The position numbers were made by a program, and so were the translations under genes. Under the pieces are notes generated by a model. It was not told the origin of the DNA and did no database searches. It worked only from the letters and a program-made list of their open reading frames with translations. A stretch of 64,000 nt of DNA, taken from Myxococcota bacterium (GTDB lineage Bacteria; Myxococcota_A; UBA796; UBA2385). Shown one piece after another: positions 30,711-38,714 of the stretch; positions within the stretch are counted from its first letter, which is position 1, and every line of letters begins with the position of its first letter. The stretch is from positions 1-64,000 of the forward strand of contig JAKLKF010000025.1 in the NCBI GenBank assembly GCA_023150805.1, in the 5' to 3' direction.

Positions 30711-31121
30711 TCAGGCCAGCCGGCCCCAGATGCCCGTCACCGTCTCCAGCAGGACCGCCCAGACCATGTTGTAGAAGCCCTGGTGCAGCAGCCAGGCCTG
30801 GGCGAGCAGGCAGACGACGCAGAAGAGCATGGCCCAGCGGGCCACGTTGCGCATGCCGAGCACGGCGGCCGCGGCGTCCTCGTCGTAGGCGCCGCCGGCC
30901 TCGATGTGCGCGACCTCGGCGTCGGCCGCCAGCCACGCCCACAAGGTCATCACCGCGCCGGGGACCACGGTGACCAGCATCCCCAGCAGGTCCAGCGCGA
31001 CCGCGACCCCGACGAGCACCTGCAGGCGTCGCACCCGGGGGCGCAGGTCCACCGGCGGGGCCGGCGGCTCTCCCGCGAACAAGGCGTCGACCCGGGCCCA
31101 GCGGCCGTCGGCCCGGGTCAC
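30711..31121 (-). CDS. Small two-helix membrane protein coupled to plsB, 136 aa
   Basis: A cytoplasmic N-terminal ~40 residues with charged character (RPRVRRLQ) precedes hydrophobic segments VLVGVAVALDLLGMLVTVV and VMTLWAWLA. A soluble acidic loop (EVAHIEAGGAYDEDAAA) and a third segment (WAMLFCVVCLLAQAWLL) follow. The GTG start overlaps the plsB stop (GTGA), so it is almost certainly made together with PlsB and may assist membrane phospholipid synthesis. No named family. Confidence 0.7.
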   Translation of the reverse strand: MTRADGRWARVDALFAGEPPAPPVDLRPRVRRLQVLVGVAVALDLLGMLVTVVPGAVMTLWAWLAADAEVAHIEAGGAYDEDAAAAVLGMRNVARWAMLFCVVCLLAQAWLLHQGFYNMVWAVLLETVTGIWGRLA

Positions 31122-33760
31122 GAGAGCAGCCGACCCAGGGCCTGGCCGTAGGTCTCCAGCGCCGCCTCGTCGAGCTGCAGCCCGCCGCCGTCCGAGCGCA
31201 CCTGGATCACCCCCTCTTCGCGGTAGGCCCGCACGGCGTTGGCCAGGTTGACCAGGCTGAGGGCCTCGGGGCGCCGCAGCTCGTCCACCGCGAGCAGGCC
31301 GCGCCCCACCTGCTGCACGCGGGCCGGCAGCTCGCCCAGGGGGATGTCCCGCGCGCGCAGCCCTCGCGCCGCCCGCAGCACGAGCTGGTAGGACTCGAGG
31401 AAGTTCCGGGTCAGCTCCGACAGCTCGGTCAGCAGCGCCGGGTGCGCGACCACCAGCGGGGCGGTGGCGGCGTCCTGGTCGGGCCCCAGCGGCTCGATGG
31501 CGCCGTGGCGCTCCAGGGCGCCGCGGGCGATGGTCCAGACCTGGTCCAGGCCCACGTCCGGGTCCAGGCTGAACTCGTACCGCAGCAGCCACGCCTGGAG
31601 GCGGAAGAGCACGAAGACCACCTCGGCGGGCGCGGTGTGCTCCCCCCGGTCCCGCGCCTCGGGCGAGATGGCGCCGCGGACGGCGGTCGCCAGCAGCGCC
31701 GGCCCGACCAGGTAGTTGATGAGGCCGTTCTTGTAGTACTCGAGCGTCACCCGCTTCTCGGGCACGACCTGCAGGATGTCCCCGTCCTCGTCGCGCAGGC
31801 GCTTGACCTGCTTCTCCTTCTCGAAGCGGGCCAGCGCCTGCTCCACCGAGGCCGGCCCGACCCGCCCGCCCGCGGACTGGGCCCCCATCCCGCGCAGCAG
31901 CTCGTCCAGGCGGTGGGCGCGCTCGGCCAGCTCGGCCAGGCGGACGCCGCGGCGCGACTGCGCGAGCAGCGCCATGGCGACGACGCCGGTGGGCAGCACC
32001 ACCATGTTGCGGGCGATCCGGTTCATGAGCTGCTCGCCCACGTGGCTGAGCACCTCCTGCCGCTCCTCCCGACCCAGCTCGCCCCAGGGCTTGTCCAGCC
32101 CGGCCAGGACCTCGCCGGCGACGATGGGCTGCCCCACCCGCATGAAGACCCGGCCGTAGCGCTTGGTCACCACCTTGCCGGCCTTCACCACCTGCCCCAG
32201 GTCCTCGGCCTGCTTGCGCCCGCCGTCCAGCTCGCGAGCGTAGGCCCCCTCCTCGGCGATCTGCTCGTAGGAGATGGCCACCGGCAACAGCGTCACCCGC
32301 CGGTCCGCCCGGGCCTCGGCGGCGGCGTCCATCACCATGGACAGCACGCCCAGCTTGGGCGGCAGGAGCTTGCCCGTCCGGCTGCGCCCGCCCTCGATGA
32401 AGAACTCCAGCGGGAACTCGTCGCGGATGAGCTGGCGCAGGTAGGCCGAGAACACGACGGGGAACACCCGGTCCCCCGAGAAGCTGCGCTTGATGAAGAC
32501 CGCGCCCACGCGCCGCAGCACCGGCCCCAGCGGGAAGAAGGAGAGGTTCTCCCCGGCGACGACGTGCGGGATCATCACGTCGCGCTCGAAGAGCTGGCTG
32601 CTGATGAGCACGTAGTCGAGGTGGCTGCGGTGGCAGGGCACGAGCACCGTGGCGCCGTCGCGGTAGGCCGCCCGGATGCGCTCCACGTCCACGTCGCGCA
32701 TGTCGACGCCGGCGTAGATCCGGTTCCACAGGACGCGCGTGAAGACCCGGGCCACCTTGACCACCGGCCAGGAGAAGCGCGCCGCGACGTGGTCGAGCAC
32801 CTGCTCCACCTGGGCCTGGATCGCCGCCGGCGACCGGCCGGTGGCCGCGGCCTCGTCCCGCACCAGGCGGCGGACCTGCGGGCTGCTGGCGACCAGCTTG
32901 CGATTCCACCGGTGCGAGCGGATCCGCGGGCCGTGCACGACCCGGCTCTCCCGGTAGAGGTAGCGGCGCAGCAGCACGCGGGCGAGGCGCACCTGGCGGT
33001 CGACCGGCTGGTCGCGCAGGTGGTCCAGCAGCTCGCGCAGGTCGACGGGCTCCCCGGCCTGGACGAAGGCGTCCCGGTGCCGCGTGCTGACCGCCATGAC
33101 CTTCTGGAGCACGCTGGGTCGCTCCTGGCCGCCCAGCAGGAGCCGCCCCACCTCGGTCCGCGCCCGCTCCCAGTTGCGGCGCCAGACCACGACGACCGGC
33201 ACGAGCTGGATCGGCCGCTCGGACCGCGCCTGGGCCTGGACCAGCGCTGACATCGGGTCCTGGGCCACCGCCTCGCCCTGGTCGTCGAGCAGGAAGAGCG
33301 CGGTCGGCATGCCCGCCGCGACCGCCTCGGAGAGCCAGCCCGAGGCGATGGGATCGGCGGGCTTGCCCTGCCGCCACCAGGCCGAGAGCGACCCGAGCAC
33401 GAGCTGCAGGCCCTGGGCCACGGGCGCCAGCCAGGCCGATCGCACCCCGTTCGTGAAGCGGGCGAGCGGGAGCCGCCGCTGCTTGAGCACCGCGTTCAGC
33501 GCCAGCCAGTCCATGCGGGAGCGCGCGTGCAGCACGTAGACCACGGGGCCCTTGGCCGCCGCCTGGCGCACGTTCTCGGCGGAGTGCTCCTCCAGGCGCA
33601 GGCCCCGCACGATCCACCACAGGCCGCTGAGGTAGTAGAGCAGGCCGAAGCGCCGCAGCATCGCCGAGCGGTACCGCCCCTCGGCCCCCGCGGGCAACGT
33701 GGTCACGTCCGGGCCCGGGGGGGCCACCGCGTCTTCGGGGCTGGCTTCGGAAGGCTGCAT
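31118..33760 (-). CDS. plsB: Glycerol-3-phosphate 1-O-acyltransferase
   Basis: An 880-aa inner-membrane-associated enzyme adding the first acyl chain to glycerol 3-phosphate. All four acyltransferase blocks are present near residues 370-520: CHRSHLDYVL (HX4D catalytic), GAVFIKRSF, FIEGGRSRTGKLLPPK and VTLLPVAISYE. Longer than E. coli PlsB (about 807 aa), with extra sequence in the N-terminal third, which contains a second region with HARSRMDWLALN resembling an HX4D motif. Start ATG at 33760. The downstream 136-aa membrane protein overlaps by 4 bp. Confidence 0.95.
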   Translation of the reverse strand: MQPSEASPEDAVAPPGPDVTTLPAGAEGRYRSAMLRRFGLLYYLSGLWWIVRGLRLEEHSAENVRQAAAKGPVVYVLHARSRMDWLALNAVLKQRRLPLARFTNGVRSAWLAPVAQGLQLVLGSLSAWWRQGKPADPIASGWLSEAVAAGMPTALFLLDDQGEAVAQDPMSALVQAQARSERPIQLVPVVVVWRRNWERARTEVGRLLLGGQERPSVLQKVMAVSTRHRDAFVQAGEPVDLRELLDHLRDQPVDRQVRLARVLLRRYLYRESRVVHGPRIRSHRWNRKLVASSPQVRRLVRDEAAATGRSPAAIQAQVEQVLDHVAARFSWPVVKVARVFTRVLWNRIYAGVDMRDVDVERIRAAYRDGATVLVPCHRSHLDYVLISSQLFERDVMIPHVVAGENLSFFPLGPVLRRVGAVFIKRSFSGDRVFPVVFSAYLRQLIRDEFPLEFFIEGGRSRTGKLLPPKLGVLSMVMDAAAEARADRRVTLLPVAISYEQIAEEGAYARELDGGRKQAEDLGQVVKAGKVVTKRYGRVFMRVGQPIVAGEVLAGLDKPWGELGREERQEVLSHVGEQLMNRIARNMVVLPTGVVAMALLAQSRRGVRLAELAERAHRLDELLRGMGAQSAGGRVGPASVEQALARFEKEKQVKRLRDEDGDILQVVPEKRVTLEYYKNGLINYLVGPALLATAVRGAISPEARDRGEHTAPAEVVFVLFRLQAWLLRYEFSLDPDVGLDQVWTIARGALERHGAIEPLGPDQDAATAPLVVAHPALLTELSELTRNFLESYQLVLRAARGLRARDIPLGELPARVQQVGRGLLAVDELRRPEALSLVNLANAVRAYREEGVIQVRSDGGGLQLDEAALETYGQALGRLLS

Positions 33761-33773
33761 CCCGCCGGACCTA

Positions 33774-34886
33774 TCAAGGTGCCGGGAAGGCGGCGGCCAG
33801 CAGCTCCCGGGCCACGTCCCCCCAGGACCGGACCCAGGGCTCGGCGCGCCGCCCCAACCAGCTCCGCACCGCCTCCACCATCGCCGCCTCGTCGTCGGGG
33901 GGCACCACCGCGCCCCCCTCGCCGACCATCCGGGCCGTGTCGCCCACGTCGGTGCCCACCACCGGGGTGCCCTGGGCCCGGTAGTCGAGCACCTTGAGCG
34001 GGCAGAACCACGGCGGCGCGTCCGCCGGGTACGGCGCCAGGCCGACGTCCAGCGCCGCGACCGCGTCGGCCAGGTCCTGCGGCCCCAGGTGACCCGGCCA
34101 GATCACGTCGTCGGGCAGGTGCTCGCCATCGGCCAGGAAGTCCGCCGGGTCCCGCCGCTCGCCCAGCAGGGCCAGCCGCGCGCCCACCGCCCGCGCCACC
34201 CGGGCCAGCCGCCCCACGCCGTGCCAGGGCTTCATCGAGCCCACGAAGCCGATGAGCGGCTCGCCCTCCGCCACCCCCAGGCGCGCCCGCCCGGTGGCGC
34301 GGTGCCCCGGGCGGGCCTCCACGCCGTTGGGCAGCAGGACGACCCTGCGGCAGCCCAGGTCCCGCACCAGCCAGTCGCGCAGCCAGGTGCTGACGGTCAC
34401 GACGACCGGCGCCGCCTGGAGCACCTGCCGCTCCCAGCGCGCCGCCAGGGCCGGCTTCCGCAGCCGCTCGAAGCGCGCCCGCTCCAGCACCGGCGGCGCG
34501 TTCACCTCCAGCACCCAGGGGACGCCCAGCATGTCGTGGATGCGCCAGCCCGCGTCGCTCCACAAGCTGTGCCGCTCGATCACCAGGTCCGGCGCCGGCG
34601 CGCGCCGCGCGTCCTTGATCACCTTCCAGGCGATCCGCCGCGCGGTGCGCACCTCGCGCAGGTCGCGCCAGGGCTCCAGCCACGAGGGCCAGCCGGGCAC
34701 GCCCACCTCGTGCACGCCCCCCAGCTCGTCGCCGTAGCTGCCCCGCCGGTCGGCGCGCAGGGCGGCCACCACCTGCACCTCGTGCTCCGCCCGCAGCGCC
34801 CGCACCAAGCCGCGCACGTGCGCGCTGCCGCCCGAGGGGCCCTGGACGGGGATGCCGGGCGCGGGGAGCAGGCAGGTGATGCGCAC
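33774..34886 (-). CDS. Glycosyltransferase, GT4/GT1 family
   Basis: A 370-aa GT-B-fold transferase. The N-terminal half starts with a strand and a Gly-rich loop (PGIPVQGPSGGSAHVRGLVRAL), as in nucleotide-sugar GT4 enzymes. The C-terminal half has VVLLPNGVEA, GFVGSMKPWHGV and PLKVLDYRAQGTPVVGTDVGDTA, the last matching the E-x7-E donor-binding region in position though with altered residues. GTG start preceded by an AGGAG-like stretch. Acceptor and sugar are unknown. It lies between plsB and selD on the same strand with short gaps. Confidence 0.8.
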   Translation of the reverse strand: MRITCLLPAPGIPVQGPSGGSAHVRGLVRALRAEHEVQVVAALRADRRGSYGDELGGVHEVGVPGWPSWLEPWRDLREVRTARRIAWKVIKDARRAPAPDLVIERHSLWSDAGWRIHDMLGVPWVLEVNAPPVLERARFERLRKPALAARWERQVLQAAPVVVTVSTWLRDWLVRDLGCRRVVLLPNGVEARPGHRATGRARLGVAEGEPLIGFVGSMKPWHGVGRLARVARAVGARLALLGERRDPADFLADGEHLPDDVIWPGHLGPQDLADAVAALDVGLAPYPADAPPWFCPLKVLDYRAQGTPVVGTDVGDTARMVGEGGAVVPPDDEAAMVEAVRSWLGRRAEPWVRSWGDVARELLAAAFPAP

Positions 34887-34918
34887 GAGGAGATGGTAGC
34901 GCGGCGCGAGGGGTCGCC

Positions 34919-35971
34919 CTACTCCACCACCACCGCCGGCGCGCCCGCCTCGATCCGCCCCACCCGCCGCGCGTGGGTCACGCCAGCGGCGTGCAGCGCC
35001 GCCACCAGCGCGTCCGCCTGGTCCGCGGGCAGGCTGAAGAGCAGGCCACCGGAGGTCTGCGGGTCGACCAGGACCTCGCCCTGCGCGGGGCGCAGCGCGG
35101 CCTGCACCTGCAGCGTGCACGCCACCAGGTCGCGGTTGGGCTTGTTGCTGCCGGTCTTGACCCCCGCCTCGTACATCTCGACCACGCCGGGGAACAGCGG
35201 CAGCGCCGCGAACTCCAGGACCACCCGCACCCCGGCGCCCAGGGCCAGCTCGTGGCCGTGCCCGGCGATGCCGAAGCCCGTGACGTCCGTGCAGGCGTGC
35301 ACCGCGAAGCCCTGGGCGACCTCGGCGGCCGCCCGGTTCAGGGTGGCGCAGATCGGCAGCACCTCCTGCTCCACCCGCGCCAGCGGCCACTTGCCGTCCC
35401 GCACCGCGTTGAAGAGCACGCCGCTGCCCAGGGGCTTGGTCAGCACCAGGGCGTCGCCGGGCCGGGCGCCGCTGTTGCGCCAGATCCGCTCGGGGTGCAC
35501 CACGCCCTGCACCGCCAGCCCGAACTTGGGCTCGTCGTCCTTGACGCTGTGGCCGCCGCCGACCGAGACCCCGGCCTCGATGCACTTCTCGGCCGCGCCG
35601 CGCAGGATCTCCTTGAGCACGGCCGGGTCGAGCTTGCTCGTGGGGAACATCACCAGGTTGAGCGCCAGCACTGGCCGGCCGCCCATCGCGTACACGTCGG
35701 AGAGCGAGTTGGCCGCCGCGACCTGGCCGAACCACCAGGGATCGTCCACCGGCGGCGTGATGAAGTCGACCGTGCTGATGAGCCCGATCTCGTCGCTGAG
35801 CCGGAAGACCGCCGCGTCGTCGGAGGTGTCCGAGCCCACGAGCAGGCGCGGGTCCGCCACCGTGGGCAGCCCCTGGAGCGCGTCCGACAAGACCGCCGGA
35901 CCGATCTTCGCCGCTCAACCACAGGTGCGGGCGAGGCGCGTCAGCGTCATCTTCTCGATCTCGGAGGGCAT
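34919..35971 (-). CDS. selD: Selenophosphate synthetase, itself a selenoprotein (in-frame UGA = Sec19)
   Basis: SelD makes selenophosphate from selenide and ATP, the selenium donor for Sec-tRNA and selenouridine. A conventional reading begins only at a TTG (35890), which would delete the catalytic N-terminus. Reading through the TGA at 35915-35917 links it in frame to an ATG at 35971 and restores the family N-terminus: MPSEIEKMTLTRLARTCG, then Sec, then AAKIGP. Sec19 and Lys22 have the C-x-x-K spacing of the catalytic Cys17/Lys20 pair of E. coli SelD. Length becomes 350 aa, as usual. Downstream motifs: GSDTSDDAAVF, STVDFITPPVDDP, GGGHSVKDDEPKFGL and CTDVTGFGIAGHG. A SECIS-like hairpin follows the UGA. 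Confidence 0.93.
35889..35917 (-). promoter_or_regulatory. Bacterial SECIS-like hairpin directly after the selD UGA
   Basis: On the minus strand the UGA is followed after 6 nt by AAGATC (35908-35903), an 8-nt loop GGTCCGGC, then GGTCTT (35894-35889). The arms pair over six positions with one G-U. The loop begins with GG; at least one G in the first two loop positions is a stated feature of bacterial SECIS elements. The distance from UGA to loop is slightly short against the usual window, so an extended stem is possible. Confidence 0.65.
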
Positions 35972-36004
35972 GGGGATCCGGTGGGAGAGAGGGGCGAGCC
36001 GGGC

Positions 36005-37438
36005 TCAGTCGTCGTCGGAGATGCAGACCTCGCCACCTTGGGGGGCAGGCGCGGCGTCGGAGCTGGGCAGCCACGCCGCCAGCGCAGCCTTCGCCGCGGC
36101 ATGCCGGCCATCCTGGGCGAGGTTCGTCCACTCGTTGGGGTCCGCGTCGTGATCGTACAGCTCCTCGCTGCCGTCGGCGTAGCGGATGTACCGCCAGCGC
36201 TCGCTGCGCAGGGCGTGGTTGCCCGCGCCGTGGGTCGTCAGCGCCGGGCGCTCCCAGGCGGCCCCCGGGTCGGTCAGCAGCGGCACCAGGCTCTGTCCGT
36301 CCAGGTTGGCGCGCTGCGGCACGCCGCAGAGGTCCAGAAGGGTCGGGTACAGGTCGATGAGCCCGACCGGCCGCCCGCAGGTCGTGCCCTTCTCGGTCAG
36401 GCCCGGCACCTTGAAGACCAGGGGCACGCGCGTGCACTCCTCCCACAGGGCGAACTTCTTCCAGTGCTGCTTCTCGCCCAGCGACCAGCCGTGATCCGAC
36501 CACACCACGATGATCGTGTCCTTGGACCGATCACTGTCCACGACCGCGTCCAGGATGCGGCCGAGCTGGGCGTCAGCGAAGGTCAGGCTGGCCAGGTAGG
36601 CCTGGACCGCGTGGGCCCACTTGCCCGCCTTGGTGATGCGCTCGTGGTCGGCGATGCGCGCCAGCCGCCGCCCGGCCTCGGGCACGTCGTCCAGGTCGTC
36701 GGGCTTCACCACCGGCAGGACGACCCTGTCCAGCGGGTACATGTCGAAGTAGGCCTGCGGCACGTACCAGGGCAGGTGCGGCCGGAACAGGCCCGCCGCG
36801 ATGAAGAAGGGCTGGTCATGGTCCTTCTTGAGCCACTTGATCACCTGGTCGGCCACCCGGTCGTCACTGTACTTGCCGTCGTTCTCCGACCGGCCGGGCC
36901 CCCAGTCGAAGCTGCCCGACCCGGCGATGCCGTTGGCCGGCTTGTCCTTCTGCCGCGGCGAGGCGCTGCCCGCGTCCGGCGGCCGACCGCAGCCGTCCTT
37001 GGGGTCGTAGTCGTCCCATGACTGCGGGTCCCCGGCGTGGAAGACCTTGCCCGCGCCCATCACCGTGTAGCCGTGGGTGCGCAGGTGCTGGGGCAGCGTG
37101 GCGACGTCGGGCATGGCCCGCCGCAGGGCCTGGTGGTTGTCGTAGACACCGCTGGTGCTGGGGCGCTTGCCCGTCAGCACGGCGACGCGCGAGGGGTTGC
37201 AGACGGGGGCCGGGCAGTGGGCGTTGGTGAAGGAGACGCCGCGGCTGGCCAGGCGGTCGAGGAAGGGTGTCTTCGCCTGGGGGTGGCCGCCCAGCACGCC
37301 GCCCCAGTCGTTGAGGTCGTCGATGCTGATGAACAGCACGTTGGGCTTGCCCTTCCCGGCGAGGGACAGCGGCGAGAGGGCGGCGGCTGCGCCGGTGGCG
37401 ACGGTGCCGGCGAGGAGCGAGCGGCGGGACAGGGGCAT
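36005..37438 (-). CDS. Tat-exported sulfatase, iduronate-2-sulfatase-like
   Basis: A 477-aa hydrolase of sulfate esters. The ATG at 37438 gives a twin-arginine signal (LSRRSLLAGTVATGAAAAL), so export of the folded enzyme by Tat is likely. Metal site SIDDLND near residue 43; the formylglycine motif CNPSR near residue 81 (Cys-x-Pro-Ser-Arg) follows AHCPAPV. The segments YTVMGAGKVFHAGDPQSWDDY and VWSDHGWSLGEKQHWKKF match the IDS-like branch. Activation needs a formylglycine-generating or anSME enzyme, not seen nearby. It lies 33 bp upstream of selD on the same strand. Confidence 0.9.
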   Translation of the reverse strand: MPLSRRSLLAGTVATGAAAALSPLSLAGKGKPNVLFISIDDLNDWGGVLGGHPQAKTPFLDRLASRGVSFTNAHCPAPVCNPSRVAVLTGKRPSTSGVYDNHQALRRAMPDVATLPQHLRTHGYTVMGAGKVFHAGDPQSWDDYDPKDGCGRPPDAGSASPRQKDKPANGIAGSGSFDWGPGRSENDGKYSDDRVADQVIKWLKKDHDQPFFIAAGLFRPHLPWYVPQAYFDMYPLDRVVLPVVKPDDLDDVPEAGRRLARIADHERITKAGKWAHAVQAYLASLTFADAQLGRILDAVVDSDRSKDTIIVVWSDHGWSLGEKQHWKKFALWEECTRVPLVFKVPGLTEKGTTCGRPVGLIDLYPTLLDLCGVPQRANLDGQSLVPLLTDPGAAWERPALTTHGAGNHALRSERWRYIRYADGSEELYDHDADPNEWTNLAQDGRHAAAKAALAAWLPSSDAAPAPQGGEVCISDDD

Positions 37439-37541
37439 GGTGTCCTCTACCCCGTCGCGGCGAGGCGCGCGCACCAAGGCCTGCAGCGCGAGCCACCAGG
37501 CCCCCGGACTCGCGTGGGGGAACCTCACCGGCGGCCATGGT

Positions 37542-37778
37542 CTACTCCAGCCCCACCACGTCGTAGACCACCTGGTGCTCCCCTCCTTCCGCGTCCCGCC
37601 AGTGAAGGATGGCCTGGTCGCCGCGCACCACCAGGAGCACGTCCTCGCCGATGGCCTCGGCGCCCTCGGGGATCCGGTAGGTCAGCTCGGCGAGGTGGTC
37701 GACGTACCCGCAACGCGGGGGGATGGGGCCTCCGCACGAGAGGAACACCAGGGTGCAGATGGGCAAGTATCGGCTCAT
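37542..37778 (-). CDS. Tiny lipoprotein, 78 aa
   Basis: Signal sequence with lipobox FLSC (Cys15) and a second Cys in PPRCGY. The body is a short beta-rich domain ending VRGDQAILHWRDAEGG then QVVYDVVG. This tail resembles that of the 93-aa lipoprotein two genes upstream (GD-x-W-x-G-x-V-x-Y pattern), indicating a tandem paralogue. Its ATG overlaps the preceding stop (ATGA). Last gene of the accessory block. Confidence 0.6.
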   Translation of the reverse strand: MSRYLPICTLVFLSCGGPIPPRCGYVDHLAELTYRIPEGAEAIGEDVLLVVRGDQAILHWRDAEGGEHQVVYDVVGLE

Positions 37779-38107
37779 TGTGCGTTCGCGGGGACCAAGG
37801 CGATATGGACGAAGTTCTCACGGCCCATTTCACCGGACATGTAGTCGATCCGCCCATCGCAGCCCAGCCGCAGATCCCAGATGCAGGGCGCGTCGCCGCA
37901 GTCCGCCCCCGTAGGTTCCGGGCTGCCGTCGTTCCGCAGGCGCACCGCTACCAACGAAGCGGACTGCTGGACGAAGGATGTCGCCCGCGCGAGGGTCAGG
38001 CGGGTGGAGAACAGGACCCCCAGCGACAGCAGCGCCAGCGTCCAGATCCACCTGTGCACCGCGGCACCCCCGACCGGGTCTCGCACCGGGACGCTCTCGC
38101 GGCTCAC
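37775..38107 (-). CDS. Small exported protein, 110 aa
   Basis: GTG start, a charged N-terminus and one hydrophobic segment (WIWTLALLSLGVLFSTRLTL), probably a signal or anchor. The mature part contains three Cys (DCGDAPCIWDLRLGC), which could form disulfides in an oxidising compartment. Overlaps the upstream lipoprotein stop (GTGA) and the downstream start (ATGA). No family recognised. Confidence 0.55.
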   Translation of the reverse strand: MSRESVPVRDPVGGAAVHRWIWTLALLSLGVLFSTRLTLARATSFVQQSASLVAVRLRNDGSPEPTGADCGDAPCIWDLRLGCDGRIDYMSGEMGRENFVHIALVPANAQ

Positions 38108-38385
38108 GAGCCCTCCCCGGTGTCGCGCTCCGGGATGATCGGCGTGTCCCCGTCGACCTTCCCGATGCGGTACTCGACCGTCTTCGTGCTCCCGTCGAGC
38201 ATCAACCAGTCGACGACGATCAGGTCCCCCTGGACCTCCACGGTGACCTCGGCGACCGGGCCCCCGTCCTGGGCGACCCCTGTGTAGCGCTGTCCATCGA
38301 CCAGGCCCGTGAACTCGCAGTTCTCGCAGGAGCCGCAGGAGAGGGAGAAGAGCAGGAGGAGGGAGAGGACGGTGAGCAGGCGCAT
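38104..38385 (-). CDS. Tiny lipoprotein, 93 aa, paralogue of the 78-aa lipoprotein
   Basis: Lipobox FSLSC (Cys17), then CENC. The body contains VEVQGDLIVVDWLMLDGS then KTVEYRIGK, matching the 78-aa protein in spacing of Gly-Asp, Trp, Gly, Val and Tyr. Member of the minus-strand block from 40346 to 37542; only a few bases from the upstream gene stop. Confidence 0.6.
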   Translation of the reverse strand: MRLLTVLSLLLLFSLSCGSCENCEFTGLVDGQRYTGVAQDGGPVAEVTVEVQGDLIVVDWLMLDGSTKTVEYRIGKVDGDTPIIPERDTGEGS

Positions 38386-38388
38386 GGG

Positions 38389-38637
38389 TCAGTCCTCCGG
38401 TTCCAGGGGGATCCACCACTCACTTCCCGATGGATCAAGGAACCCGATGGCCTGGAACCGATCGCCGTATTCCACAGCCACGAAGACCTCACAGGGCGCC
38501 TCCGGGCATCCAGCCGGGTCTACCGCTTCGCCTGGCACCCTGAGCCAGAGATACAGCAGGGCACACTTGGCGAGAGCGGGCCGAGCCAGAATCGCAGCGA
38601 ATGCGAGCACGAAGAACCAAGCGCGCCTTGTACCCAC
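38389..38637 (-). CDS. Small exported protein, 82 aa
   Basis: The GTG at 38637 gives a good signal peptide (TRRAWFFVLAFAAILARPALA, cleavage before KCALL). The frame is open up to 38742, but that extension has no signal character. The mature ~60 residues have three Cys (KCALL, AGCPEAPC) and a Trp-rich end. Unknown function; third gene of the accessory block. Confidence 0.5.
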   Translation of the reverse strand: MGTRRAWFFVLAFAAILARPALAKCALLYLWLRVPGEAVDPAGCPEAPCEVFVAVEYGDRFQAIGFLDPSGSEWWIPLEPED

Positions 38638-38714
38638 CTCAGACCCTCCTGTCCGTGGCCAATGGCCCCAGGCCTTGGTTCGTCGCCAGGTAGACCCCGA
38701 ACGGAAAGCCGAAA

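Noticed and set aside
35888-35890. TTG as the true start of selD
   Set aside because: It would remove the catalytic residue and ATP-binding N-terminus. The Sec reading restores both, with the right length.
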